Notes under the pieces: generated by a model
The model's database searches: none
Told to the model about the DNA's origin: nothing
Seen by the model: the letters and a program-made list of their open reading frames with translations, nothing else
Shown: positions 42,996 to 55,013 of the stretch, one piece after another
Layout of the letters: each line of letters begins with the position of its first letter
Numbering within the stretch: the stretch's first letter is position 1
Program-made: the position numbers and the translations under genes
Assembly (NCBI GenBank): GCA_020205615.1
Contig: CM035170.1
Span: 13,244,980-13,308,979 of the forward strand
DNA from: Panax quinquefolius
Lineage: Eukaryota; Streptophyta; Magnoliopsida; Apiales; Araliaceae
Direction: 5' to 3'
DNA: 64,000 bases

Positions 42996-45900
42996 GTTCA
43001 GTGAGGACGGTGACTCAAAAGATCGTCCCGAGAAAAAGTCAAAGTCAGCGGTTCTGGAAGAGCGTTTGTTGTGATTTGGTCATAATGCGAGGAACCCAAA
43101 CGAGGTGATTACGGGTAAGCTATTTATAAATTTTTGTGAAGTTTATACCTTACTTGATCTAAAGTGCTACCCATTCATTTATCTCTCCTACTTGTGCTCA
43201 ACGTTTAAACTTGACTCAGGAGAAATTAGACTTTGACCTATCTGTGGAAACTCCGTTAGGAGAAACTTTCATCACATCCACTTGTTTATAAATCTTGTTT
43301 GATTCAAGTTGGCACCATCACCTTACCGTTGACCTTATCTCTTTAAAGATACTTGTTTTTGATGTGATTTTAGGGATTGATTGGTTAACTACTCATCATG
43401 CCAAAATTGATTGTTTTAAATAAGGTTGTTAGTTTTCATATTCCTTACCAACCTTTGTATGCAATTCAAGCAACTAAACCATTAAAATCAATCAACATCA
43501 TATCTAATCATAAAGCTATTCGTTTATTGAAAAACGGATGTCAAGCTTTCTTAGCCCACGTTATGGATTTGAATAAAGACACGTCAAATTTGAATAATAT
43601 TCTGTTGTTATTGACTTTCCCGACGTTTTTCTGAAGAACTTCCTTCTACCCCCGAACGTGAAGTTGAATTCTTTATTGATCTTGAACCCGATACAAAGCC
43701 CATTTCTAAAACCCCATATCGAATGGCTCCTATTGAACTTCCGGGAGTTAAAGGTCCAACTACGAGGAATTGTTGGACATCGGTTTCATTCGTCCTAAGA
43801 CATCTCCTTGGGGTGCTCTGTTTTTTATTAAGTAAAGAAGAAAGACGGGAGTATGCGACTTTATATTGACTATCGGGAATTGAACCATGTCACCATCAAG
43901 AATAGGTATCCTCTACCTCGTATTGATGACTTGTTTGACCCGATTCTGAGGGGCACAATTCTTTTCAAAAATCGATCTTAGCTCTGGATATCATCAATCA
44001 AGATTAGAATCGAGGATATTCAAAGATCGCCTTTAGAACTTCGGTATGAGCATTATGAATTCTTAGTCATGTCTTTCGGATGACTAATGCTCCTGCAGAC
44101 TTTCATGGATATGATGAACCAAGTATTCAAGGAATATTTGGATCGGTTTGTTGTTGTCTTTATTGATGACATCCTTATATATTCCAAAAGTCGTGAAGAT
44201 CATGAGAGCACCATTTGAAATTTGGTACTCCAAAGGCTTCGTGAAAACAAACTATATGCCAAATTGAAGAAATGCGAGTTTTGGCTTGAGGAAGTAGCAT
44301 TCCTTGGGCACGTGGTGTCGAAACATGGAGTATCTGTTGATCCGACGAAGATTGAAGCAATACAAAGTTGGGAACAATCAAGTCGAGAATCAAGTACGTA
44401 GTTTTTGGGCTTAGTTGGTTATTATCGGAGATTCGTGGAAGGGTTTTCTCGAATCGCTACTCCATTAACCCAGCTAACTTTCGATGGATACAAAATTCGT
44501 TTGGAGCAAAGAATGCGAGAAGAGTTTCCAAGAGCTCAAGAGGAGACTCATTTCGGACTTTGTTCTAACAATACCATCTGGTTCGGATGGATTTGTTATC
44601 TCTGACGATGCTTGAGCAAAGGGTTAGGATGTGTTCTCATGCAACGTGGGAAAGTCATAGCCTATGCCTCGTGACAACTTAAAGAGTATGAGAGAAATTA
44701 TCCTACTCATGATCTAGAGTTGGCGTGATCGTTTTCGCTCTAAAGATATGGAGGCACTATCTATATGGGAGAAAGTGGAGATATATTCGGACCATAAAAA
44801 GCCTTAAATATTTCTTCACTCAAAAGAACTCAACATGCGGCAATGACGTTGGCTCGAGCTATTGAAAGACTACGACCACACTATTTCAATACCATCCCGA
44901 AAAGGTGAGCGTGGTAGGTGACGCGTTGAGTAGAAGATCATATGCAGAACGAGTGCGATGATGTCAAGTATCTGCGTAGAGCCAACTTTAATAGAAAAGT
45001 TAAGGTTACTCAAGCCACCAATCTTGAGTGATGCGTATGAAGAAGGAAGTACAAGAAGGAGCTATTCCGAAGCGAGAATTGATGAAGAAGGAATACTTGA
45101 GTCCACTCTAGACTTTGTGTTCCTAACGACTGATTTGAAGTACAAGATTATGATGGAGGCACACAATACACCATTTGCAATCCATCTCGGAAGTACTAAA
45201 ATGTATCGTGATCTTGACATACATTTTGGTGGAACAATATGAAGAGAGAGATTGCAAAGTTTATCTCAATGTGTTTAACTTGTCAACGTGTAAAGGCGAA
45301 GCATCTAGTACCTAAGGGTCCGTTGCAAACCATTTGAGATTCCGAAATGGAAGTAGGAACACATTACCATGGATTTTTATTCTGGGTCTTCCTACGGTTT
45401 CTCAAGGCATCAATGCTATTTGGGTTATTGTTGATAGATTAACCAAGTCTCGCTTTCATTTCTTGCCGATCACGGAGACTTATTCCTTGAACGTCTTGCT
45501 AGTATATACGATTGTGAGGTTGCATGGCATGCTGTATCCATAGTTTCGGATCGTGACCCAAGATTCACTACAAGATTTTGGGTTAGCTTGCAAAAAGCTA
45601 TGGGCACGGATTTGCGATTTAGTTCGGTATACCATCCTCAAACCAGACGGACAATCGAGAGGACTATTCAAACTCTTGAAGATCTATTAAGACTACGTGT
45701 CCTAGATTTCAAGGGCGGTTGGGATAAGTATTTACCATTGGTGGAATTCTCCTACAACAACAGATTATCGAGCAAGTATAGGTGTGGCTCCATTTGAAGC
45801 ATTATATGGACGAAAGTGTCGCTTCCAATATGTTGGGATGAGGTGGGTGAAGCAACATTGTTGGGACCCGAAAGTTAAGTACGTATGACTACCGAAAAGA

Positions 45901-46449
45901 TCCAAATGATTCGACAACGTATACAAAGGGCACAAGATCGACAAAAAGTTATGCGGATCTTCATCGAAGGGCGTGGAATTTAGTATAGGGGATCATGTGT
46001 TTGTTGCGAGTTGCTCCATGGAAGGGAGTTACAAGATTTGGGAAGAGAGGAAAGCTCAATCCACGATTTATTGGTCCATTTCAAATTCTTGACCGAGTAG
46101 GAAATGTAGCCTATAGACTCGCGTTACCTCCAAAAGTATGTCTCGTGTTCATAATGTGTTTCACATATCATGCATTTAAATAAATATGTGAAAGACCCGA
46201 ATCATGTTATAGAGTTAGAACCGGATGAGATAGCCAAGACTTAACGTATGAGGAGGTACTGTCAAGATCTTGGATAGGAAGGAGCATGTCCTACGCCATG
46301 AAAGGTCATACCACAAGTTAAAGTTTTGTGGAGGAATCATGCTTATAGAGGAAATGACACAGGGAATTGGAAACGGAAATGAAAGCGAGGTATCCTCACC
46401 TTTTGAAACACTGTAATGCGTCGTCAATTTCGAGGACGAAATTTCATAA
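42996..46449 (+). pseudogene. pol: E5 pol (PR-RT-RH-IN-chromodomain)
   Basis: The protease active-site word is changed from D-T-G-S to D-L-K-C (about 43154). Reverse transcriptase words YELVMSF-like and [10 protein letters not shown] (GATGAC 44165-44170) are visible, followed by [22 protein letters not shown]. RNase H and integrase (TMDF at about 45369, SDRDPRFTT at about 45546, then ERTIQTLEDLLRL) are found in several frames. The tail (VKILDRKEHVL, VLWRNH, EEMT, ARYPHL) is a chromodomain and ends at TAA 46447. Dozens of small indels prevent translation. Confidence 0.87.
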
Positions 46450-46459
46450 GGAGGGAGGT
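46450..46459 (+). other. Polypurine tract of E5
   Basis: GGAGGGAGGT between pol stop and 3' LTR. Confidence 0.82.
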
Positions 46460-46613
46460 TGTAAGACCCAACTTATTATTAATGAAATTTAATTTTCTCT
46501 ATTTATTATTTTGAAATAGTAAGGGTTGATTTGATTAATGTGGATAGTTATGGGTAAAATACGCAAATATTTCAAAATAAGCAAGTGGTTATAAAATATT
46601 CATTGTTGTTTGG

Positions 46614-46662
46614 GAATATTCGTTTGGTCGTGGAATATTCAGATCGCTGTGGGGGAATATTC
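46614..46662 (+). promoter_or_regulatory. Three GAATATTC palindromes
   Basis: At 46614-46621, 46633-46640 and 46655-46662, the same arrangement as at 14035-14080. Confidence 0.42.
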
Positions 46663-47031
46663 GTATATGGTAGCGACCATGTGTGGGCCCCATAACGGAA
46701 AGCGATTGGATGAAGAAAAACGACAAATATAAGTTGTTTAAAAATAACGACGTAGTTATTACCAATTATCTTGTTAAAATACTAAATTGGTTAAAACACA
46801 CGAAGATTACGGTATTGCACCAATTATTGATTCTTACGTGAAAGGCACTACTCAATAATGGTTACGATAATTAATTGCTTCAAAGATTTTATTGATTTAA
46901 TAATTGCTGCGTTGATATTTTATATTGTTGTTGTTTGTATTTTTCATTATCGAAGCAATAATTCATATTATCTAAATAATATTATTAGATAACATTATTG
47001 GCAATGTCTAGAAAGTTCTGTCTAAGGAGAG

Positions 47032-47036
47032 GTTTG
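47032..47036 (+). repeat. Target site duplication GTTTG (left) of solo LTR
   Basis: Partner at 48890-48894; the empty site in the 5' LTR of E5 reads GAGGTTTGGTCACC. Confidence 0.93.
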
Positions 47037-48889
47037 TGAAAGTAGTATGCACACAAGCCAATCACGTTTGATGATAAAGCATATACTTTGTAACAATCTT
47101 ATTCATTATTAATCAAAGTATTAATTTATTAAAGGCTTTTAATTATCTACATGATGTTGTTTTATAATATGTGATAAACCCATAGTTTTAAGCAATGCTT
47201 TTAGAATAATGATGATGATCATTCTAATGAGATCTAAATTCTTAGAAAGCTTAAAACTAAAATAGTTCCCAATCATTGGATTACTAAATTGGGGATTAGT
47301 GAATCTGGATAGATTGGTACATGCTTGCTCATTGGATGAGGATGATTGATCTCATGATCATTTGTGTGGAGACACTAAAGCAAGTATGTAGGTGCTTATT
47401 AGAGAATAAGTTCATTTGAGCATTGGCTCGCTAAGGAATACCTAATGGAGTTTTACTTGCTCATCGATAGGAATTCCTATAGTGATAGTAAAGTACAAGT
47501 GATCCTTGGACTTGAGATCATCATAGTATCTTGTGTATGATGAGTTATACTTTGACTTATTCCTTAAGACCCTTAGGGTATATCAAAGGGTATGCTTGGG
47601 TATAATAAGTTGTACATGGAGATAATGTATGATCAATAAAGAATCTACCACTTATTAAAGAAGAGAAATGTCCTATGTGATTCGATAAATGACAACCCAG
47701 TAGTCCTTGGCCAAGGCAGAATGAAATTAGAAAGGAGTTTCTAATTTGCATTATTTGGTGTTGTGCATTTAAGAGTCGAAATACATATAATTAAATAAAA
47801 TAAGACTTGACAGAAATTCCATGTCTTATATTTAATTGGGACATTGTATGGTGGAAGGATTGAATTGTATTTTGGTAACTATTTACTCAAAGGTTCTTTT
47901 ATGATTAATGTTGAAATCTATATTATCCGGAAAGTCGTTGATCGCTAGGGAGGCTTATCCCTATTGTAGAATAAATATTATTTATTTAAATAAATTAATT
48001 ATTTAATTTATTTATTTAAATAAGATTAGAATTGTTCTAATTGATTTATTCACAACCGGTTTAATATGGAGAACCTAAAGGGTCACACCATAAAAGGAAG
48101 AATAATTATTTAAGAAGTTAATGGCATAATCGTAATAATATAAGTTATGTATATTTAATTTAATCTATGGTGATAGAATAAATTAAATAGCTTAATATTT
48201 ATTATTTAATATTTTAGAAATATTAAATTTAAATTAATAAGAGGAGTCTTATTAATATTATTACAATTATTATTATTATTTTAATTTCTAAAAGAGTTTA
48301 GAAATTAATTTAATATAAGTATTCTCATTTATTCCTAATTGGATTAGGAAGGAAAATTAGTTAAAGGAGTTTAATTAATTATCCCTAATAAGATTAGGGA
48401 GCCCTTTAATTAAAAAGGGTTTAATTAAATAATACCTTATTTTAATAGGGTTACTTGATATCTTTATAAGAGGAGTCTTATATCGGATATTAAGACGACG
48501 TAATAATTCCAATGGTTGGAGAGTACGCTCCTTTCTATAGAGATAGAAAAACTAGGGTTTAGCCAACCACCCATCTTCTTGAATCCTTCTTCTTCCTCGG
48601 TGGATCACCTCTGAGAGGCCAAACACTTAAGTGGCTAACGTTGATCAAAGGAAGGAACCAAACCCGTGGATTCAAGTTGAACGCGAAAAGAATTGGAGGT
48701 GAACTTGTACACGAGGAAGCTTTGATCTTCAAGGGTATGATTCTTGTTCTTCAATTTTTCGTTTAATTAATAATTGTGCATAAAGGGTGATCCGGGTATA
48801 TGGTTTGTAAAAATTTTAAACTCTGATTTTTACACGTTTCCGCTTATTTTTGCAATATGATTGCGTTCTTGAATATTACAAACCTAACA
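47037..48889 (+). mobile_element. Solo LTR of another family (1853 bp)
   Basis: Begins TGAAAGTAGTATGC and ends AATATTACAAACCTAACA, flanked by GTTTG. Gene-free: AT-rich middle with TTAATTTAAATAAAT words, an inverted TTAATTAA...CCCTAATC region (48340-48440), then AACTAGGGTTTAGCC and a CTTCTTCTTCC-rich leader (about 48570) and a TTTACACGTTTCCGCTTATT tail. No primer site or coding sequence, so it is an LTR left by recombination of a full element. The end words and the 5-bp duplication suit a Ty1/copia LTR, but I cannot name the family. Orientation is taken from the leader-like right end. Confidence 0.88.
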
Positions 48890-48894
48890 GTTTG
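48890..48894 (+). repeat. Target site duplication GTTTG (right) of solo LTR
   Basis: Matches 47032-47036; E5 LTR continues with GTCACCTAATTGCGCG. Confidence 0.93.
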
Positions 48895-49629
48895 GTCACC
48901 TAATTGCGCGCCAGTAAGGAGAAATTCTTATTGGAAAGCCCCCTCTTTCCTGAGAACCGCACAGGTTGTCAATATTGTGATTCTCAGAATATTATTTGTG
49001 AATAAATAATTATTGATTCATATGATGAGGAAAATATTGATTTTATGTGGATATAGATGGAGAAAATTTTAATGTGACAATTGTTGAAAATTGAAATTTT
49101 ATCTTTTTCGATAAAATAATTCATTTAAATATATTATTATAATTTAATATTATAATAATGGTGATATTTTACAACGAATGTGGGATATATGAGTATACGA
49201 GGAGGAAGAGTATTTTCTTTGCAATAAATGTTTAAAACATGTTAAACATGCTCTGCGGACCCCATTTATCGATTTGAAATTTGATTATAACCTCGTAAAA
49301 TCTCCAGTTTGTGGATTTCGGTCAATTTTGTTTGGAATTTGGGAAAACTTTCTTACGCAAAGTTGTAGAGAATTGAATTTCCTATAAAATAAATGCGAGA
49401 TTCAATTTTCCGATAGAAGGGCTATTTATTATGAATTATTGAAGTTCAAGTCAAAATAATTGATTTTTGGAAGTTTAAAATATTTTAAATTGGAAAAACG
49501 TTTTTATTACTTTTTCTAGAAGGTGAGCATGTGGGAAATGCTAGGAGCTGAATTCTAAGAGGCGTGGAAATTTTATTATAAATAATAATATTATATTAAA
49601 TTTTCGCTTTGGTGTTCTAAGCATTTTCC

Positions 49630-49637
49630 TATAAATA
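49630..49637 (+). promoter_or_regulatory. TATA box of E5 3' LTR
   Basis: TTTTCCTATAAATAGGGTG, equal to 40446. Confidence 0.65.
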
Positions 49638-50214
49638 GGGTGCTTAGGTTAGAATTGAAAATCACACCGAAAATTGAAGTTTTCTCTCTCTATATTATTA
49701 GGCGATTCTTGTGAGTATTTTGAGTATACTTTGAGTATTGCTATACAAGATCAAGTTCAAGTTATAGTTAATATCCTGTGTTTCAACTAGAAGTCTCGTC
49801 TTTGTGAGGTAAGGAATATTATTTTTTTCAGAATGATATTATTTCTTCAATATCATTATCTTTGAAATATTGATCTCAAGTTTTATCAAATTTGGAACAT
49901 TTGTTGTCGGAGTTACTTATTCACGTATACTAAGACTATTCATGTATACGACACTATTTACTGAATATTTACACTATTCATAGAAAATGAAAATTTTCCT
50001 TTTAAATCAAAAATATCTATTCGGATACTAGCTTTGATTGTATCCATGTTTTGATCATTCTTGAATTTTACACCACTATGATTATTTTTGAGGTATTTTT
50101 GGGCGTGGATAAAACAAAGTACTAATCCTTAATCCTTAATCCTTGTCATTTTGTTTCACTGGATTCATTTCTTTAAAAATATTTTTCATCATCCTCACTC
50201 TTAAATGATGATAT

Positions 50215-50355
50215 TATGGAATATCTTTGGCCTGTAATGCAAAGATGAATGATTTCTGATGAATATCTTTGGCCGTAGTGCAAAGATGAACAGGTGTTTA
50301 GATGAACATGACCAATCGATGAATATCTTTGGCCTCAGAGTGCAAAGATGAATAT
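50215..50355 (+). repeat. GTAGTGCA-motif array (three units)
   Basis: GGCCTGTAATGCAAAG, GGCCGTAGTGCAAAG and GGCCTCAGAGTGCAAAG, each followed by ATGAA. Confidence 0.78.
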
Positions 50356-50902
50356 TTGATTCCGTATATATATTGATTGATGTTACAGGATAAAAGATAG
50401 ACGATGAACTTTAAAATTCATACATAGAAGATAGTAGTTGCATTCTCTACTTAACTCTTCTAATGAATTATTATTTCCACTGCGAATATTGATTTAAAAC
50501 TTGTTGTCTATTGTATTCTATTAGATTTTTTTCCCTGTTGAAGACTAATGATAATTTGTTGTATATTATCTTAGTCATAATATTCTTCTATCGGGCTAGT
50601 TGAGCTCACCCTTTTCCTTTTTGTTCCATTTTTCTTCTCGGGGAGGCGAGAATATAGCGAGTGCAAGCTCGGGTATGGAATGAAGGTTCTAGAGAGAGTT
50701 GTTTAGTAGTCCTCACCATTTTTGTAAAATAATGTATCAATAAATGTGATGAGGATTTATTTGAGTATAGATATTGTCTAGAAGATAATATTTGTATTCA
50801 AACTCACAGTTTTACTGTTGTAATAATAAAGTTGTAGTTGTTTCTGTACCATGTATTGACAACTCAAAATGGGTGATGTAAACCTATTTTGGGAGCGTCA
50901 CA

Positions 50903-50907
50903 GCTGG
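50903..50907 (+). repeat. Target site duplication GCTGG (right) of E5
   Basis: Matches 39096-39100; E4 gag resumes with GACCACCGGAG. Confidence 0.95.
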
Positions 50908-51740
50908 GACCACCGGAGTTTATTGGAGAGCCAAAACCACTTAAGGCGGAAGCATGGATAAGGCAGATCACCAAGATATTTGATGTCTTGGGATGCTTTG
51001 AGGAGCAAAAGGTTCCCTTTGCCACCTTTATGTTGCGAGGAGAGGCAGATTACTGGTGGGAATCGGTAAAGCGTACTCAACCTACCACACTAAAGATGTC
51101 TTGGGAGAAGTTCCAAGAACTATTCAATGACAAGTACTTCCCCGAAAGTATTCGTCACATGAAAGAGGTAGAATTCATCAAGTTGGAGCAGAACAATATG
51201 ACCGTGTCGCAGTATGAAGCTATGTTTGCCGAGTTGCCCTGGTTTCCATCTCACTTGGTTGATAATGAGAGAATGACGCGGATGTTTCTAAGAGGTTTGA
51301 AACCCGAGATACGTCAATATCTAATTTCTCATAAACTGTGTTTGTATTTAGATGTTGTAAATAGGACTCAATTATTGGAGCGCGATAACGAGTCAACCCA
51401 ACCAAGAGAAAGCAACCGGAAAAATGATAATACTAGTGGTAGCAGTCATTGAAGCGGTGACAACAAACGTGGAGGAAATCAACATGCTAGAAATGGTAAC
51501 CACTTCGGTGGTAATCATGGCCAAGACAATAAGAATGGACATTTCAAGAAGAGGAGATTCAAAAATAATGGAAAGACGTCAGCACCAACACCTATTGTTA
51601 AGGAAGGAGAACGACCATCTATCATATGCTTCAAATGCGGAGGAGAGGGACACATCAGCCCAAACTGCGCGATGCAGTCCAAAACGTGTTATAATTGTGG
51701 AAGAGAAGGTCACCTAGCCCAATTTTGTCATGCACCGAAG
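50908..51740 (+). pseudogene. gag: E4 gag, 3' fragment
   Basis: Continuation of 38842-39100 after E5. Open to 51452: GEPKPLKAEAWIRQITKIF, RGEADYWWESVK, FNDKYFPESIRHMKEVEF, RGLKPEIRQYLISHKLC, then SRKNDNTSGSSH and TGA 51450 (CGA to TGA, private to E4). Beyond it the basic Asn/Gly-rich tail and two complete CCHC knuckles follow (ICFKCGGEGHISPNC about 51628; CYNCGREGHLAQFC about 51684-51728). Without the two stops the protein would be about the usual Tekay Gag length. Confidence 0.92.
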
Positions 51741-52330
51741 ACAAATCCAGGTGGGATGGAGGCACCAAAGGACGTCCCAGAAAAGTCAAAATCGGTAGTT
51801 CAAGGGAGAGCGTTTGTTGTGACCTCCCAGAGAGCAAGGAACCCGAACGAGGTCATTACGGGTAAGCTAATCATAAACTCTAGCGAAGTTTATACTTTAT
51901 TTGATACCGGTTCTACCCATTCTTTTATTTCCTTTACTTGCGCTCAACGTTTAAATTTGACTCCAAAGAAATTAGACTTTGACTTATCTGTTGAAACTCC
52001 GTTGGGAGAAACCTTCATTACATCCACTGTTTATAAGTCTTGTTTGATTCAAATCGGTAACCGCATGTTACCTGTCGATCTTATTTCCTTGAAAATACTT
52101 GCATTTGATGTGATTTTAGGGATTGATTGTTTAACTACTCATCATGCTAAAATCGATTATTTTCGTAAGGTTGTTAGCTTTCATATTCCTAACCAACCTA
52201 TTATGTGAATTCAAGCAACCAAACCACTAAAATCAAGCACTATCATATCAAGCCAAAAAGCTATTCGTTTATTGAAAAACGAATGTCAAGCTTTCTTAGC
52301 CCATGTCACGGATTTAAATAAAAATACTCC
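51741..52330 (+). pseudogene. pol: E4 protease region
   Basis: Aspartic protease that would cut the polyprotein. DTGS at 51903 in YTLFDTGSTHSFIS, then FDLSVETPLGETFITST and DVILGIDCLTTHHAKID (the usual W of GIDWL is C here). Open from knuckle 2 (51672) to TGA 52206, a stop shared with E3 (29079). Same frame as the preceding knuckles. Confidence 0.88.
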
Positions 52331-53936
52331 AGATTTGAATGATATTTCTATTGTTAATAAATTTCCTGACGTATTCCTTGAAGAACTTCCTGTCCTACCC
52401 CTACAGCGTGAAGTTGAATTTTGTATCGACCTTGAATCCGGTACAAAACTCATTTCCAAAGCCCCATATCGAATGGCTCCTATTGAACTTCAGGAGTTAA
52501 AAACCCAACTACAAGAATTGTTAGACATCAGTTTCATTCATCCTAGTACATCTCCTTGGGGTGCTCCTATTCTATTTGTGAAGAAGAAAGATGGAAGTAT
52601 GCGACATTGTATTGATTATCGGGAGTTAAATCATGTCACCATCAAAAATAGGTACCCATTGCCTCGCATTGATGACCTGTTTGACCAGTTGCAAGGAGCC
52701 AAATTCTTTTCAAAGATTGATCTTCGTTCCGGATATCATCAGTTCAAGATTGAAACTGATGACATTCCAAAGACTGTTTTTAGAACTCGGTACGGGCATT
52801 ATGAATTCCTAGTCATGTCTTTTGGATTGACTAATGCTCCTGCTGCCTTCATGGACATGATGAATCAAGTATTCAAGGAATATTTGGATCACTTTGTGGT
52901 CGTCTTTATTGATGACATCCTCATATACTCCAAAACTAGTAAAGACCATGAGCAACACTTGAGGCTGATACTCCAAAAGCTTCATGAAAATAAGCTATAT
53001 GCCAAGTTGAAGAAATGCGAGTTCTGGCTTGAAGAAGTAGCATTCCTTGGGCACATGATATCAAATCATGGAATATCTGTTGACTCAGCTAAGATTGAAG
53101 TAATTCAAAGCTGGGAGTAACCAAAGTCAGTGACCAAAATACGTAGCTTTCTCGGCTTAGCTGGTTATTATCGGAGATTCGTGGAAGGATTTTCTCGAAT
53201 CGCTACTCTATTAACTCAGCTGACTCAAAAAGATACAAAGTTCGGTTGGAATGAGGAATGTGTGAAGATTTTTCAAGAACTCAAGAGGAGACTCATTTAA
53301 GCACCTGTTTTGACAATACCATCTGGCTCGGAGGGATTTGTCATCTACAGTGATGCTTCAGGAAAAGGGTTAGGATGTGTTCTCATGCAACATGGGAAAG
53401 TCATAGCCTATGCCTCACGACAACTCAAAGAATATGAGGGGAATTATCCTATTTATGATCTAGAGTTGGCAACTGTCGTTTTTGCGCTTAAGATTTGGAG
53501 GCATTACCTGTATGGAGAGAAGGTGGAGATCTATACGGATCATAAAAGCCTCAAATATTTCTTCACTCAAAAGGAACTCAACATGCGGCAACGACGATGG
53601 CTTGAGCTATTGAAATATTATGATCATACCATTCAATACCATCCTGGAAAAGCGAACGAAGTAGCTAACGCATTAAGTAGAAGGTCATATGCGGGTACGA
53701 GTGTAATATTTTCAATGCAAAGACCCATTTTGTATGACTTACGAAGGATGGAGATAGAGTTAAAGACTCCAGGGACCCATGTGATGATGGCGAATATACG
53801 AGTAGTACCGAATTTAATCGATAAAGTTAAAGTTGCTCAAGCTACAGACCTGGAGCTGATGCGTATGAGAAAGAAAGTGCAAGAAGGTGCTATGCCGGAA
53901 GCAAGAATCGATAAAGAAGGAATACTTTGAGTCAAC
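52331..53936 (+). pseudogene. pol: E4 reverse transcriptase and RNase H
   Basis: Best preserved enzyme in the window. Frame 52272-53120 is open through the whole polymerase core: [42 protein letters not shown] (first catalytic Asp), [30 protein letters not shown] (GATGAC 52911-52916), then the connection to [15 protein letters not shown] and TAA 53118. A shared TAA (53298) precedes RNase H, open 53310-53930: [55 protein letters not shown] (the usual ADALSRR Asp is Asn, a likely loss of the last active-site residue). TGA 53928 closes it. Confidence 0.92.
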
Positions 53937-54860
53937 TCCAGACTTTGTGTTCCTAACGACCCTGATTTAAAGTATAAAATCATGATGGAGGCGCACAACA
54001 TACCGTTTGCAATCCATGTTGGGAGTACCAAAATATATAATGATCTTCGACATACATTTTGGTGGAGCAATATGAATAGAGAGGTAGAAGAGGTTATCTC
54101 AAGGTGTTTAACTTGTCAACGAGTCAAGGCGGAGCATCAAGTGCCAAAAGGTCCATTGCAACCACTTGAAATTCCAGAATGGAAGTGGGAGCACATTACC
54201 ATGGATTTCTTTACCGGCCTTCCTAAGGTTTCTCAAGGCATAGATGCGATTTGGGTCATTGTTGATAGATTGACCAAGTCTGCTCATTTCTTACCGATAC
54301 GAGAAACTTATACACTTGAACGTCTTTCTCGTATTTACATAAATGAGATTGTAAGACTGCATGGTATGCCAGTATCCATAGTTTCTGATCGTGACCCAAG
54401 ATTTACTTCTCAATTTTGGGTTAGTTTGTAGAAAGTTATGGGCACGGATTTACGATTTAGCTCGAAATATCATCCTCAAACGGACGGACAGTCAGAAAGG
54501 ACTATTCAAACTCTTGAAGATTTATTAAGACTCGGTGTCCTTGACTTCAAGGGAATTTGGGACAAGTTCTTACCATTAATGGAGTTTTCTTACAACAAAA
54601 GTTATATACCAAGTATTGGCATGGCTCCATTTGAGGCGTTGTATGGAAGAAAGTGTCGTTCTCCAGTATGCTGTGATGAGGTGGGTGAAGCAACGTTGTT
54701 GCGACCAGAGTTGGTACGTATGACTACGGAAAAGATTCAAACGATCCGATAACGTATAAAAACCTCACAAGATCAATAAAAGAGTTATGCTGATCTTCAT
54801 CGAAAGGACGTGAAATTCAATATTGGAGATCATGTGTTGTTACGTGTTGCTCCATGAAAA
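53937..54860 (+). pseudogene. pol: E4 integrase
   Basis: Integrase that would insert element DNA. Zinc-binding H-H-C-C domain: [12 protein letters not shown] (about 53994) and CLTCQRV (about 54106). Core: Asp 54204 (HITMDF), Asp 54387 (IVSDRDPRF), Glu 54495 (GQSERT); Asp and Glu are separated by 35 residues as expected for D,D(35)E. One TAG at 54429 (CAG to TAG, shared with E3) lies between them, and another stop near 54751. After the core, YGRKCRSPVCCDEVGEA and VLLRVAP (C-terminal GPY/F-type region) follow with TGA 54855. Confidence 0.92.
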
Positions 54861-55013
54861 AGAGTTACGAGATTCGAAAAGAGAGGAAAGCTCAATCCTC
54901 TATTCATTGGCCCTTTTATAAACCTCGATCGAGTAGGAACTGTGGCCTATAGACTCGCCTTACCGCCAAGTATGTCTCGTGTTCATAACGTTTTTCACAT
55001 ATCTATGTTACGT

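Larger units (their letters stand above)
39101..50902 (+). mobile_element. E5: complete nested Tekay-like element (11.8 kb)
   Basis: LTR 39101-41713, primer site, gag-pol 41900-46449, polypurine tract, LTR 46460-50902, flanked by GCTGG on both sides, and E4 gag continues in frame beyond. The 3' LTR is 1.86 kb longer because a solo LTR is inserted in it. E5's LTRs start TGTAAGACCCCAACTTATTA and differ clearly from the chain's LTRs, so it is another subfamily. Confidence 0.95.
46460..50902 (+). mobile_element. E5 3' LTR, with solo LTR inside
   Basis: TGTAAGACCC at 46460 to GGGAGCGTCACA at 50902. Without the insertion 47037-48894 it is about 2.59 kb, the length of the 5' LTR. Three GAATATTC sites (46614, 46633, 46655) are intact here but partly changed in the 5' LTR. 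TATA 49630, donor-like TGAG/GTAAGG 49809, GTAGTGCA array 50215-50355. Confidence 0.93.

Noticed and set aside
47557..47751. 64-codon minus-strand frame in the solo LTR
   Set aside because: No motif and no context; LTRs of this kind are non-coding.
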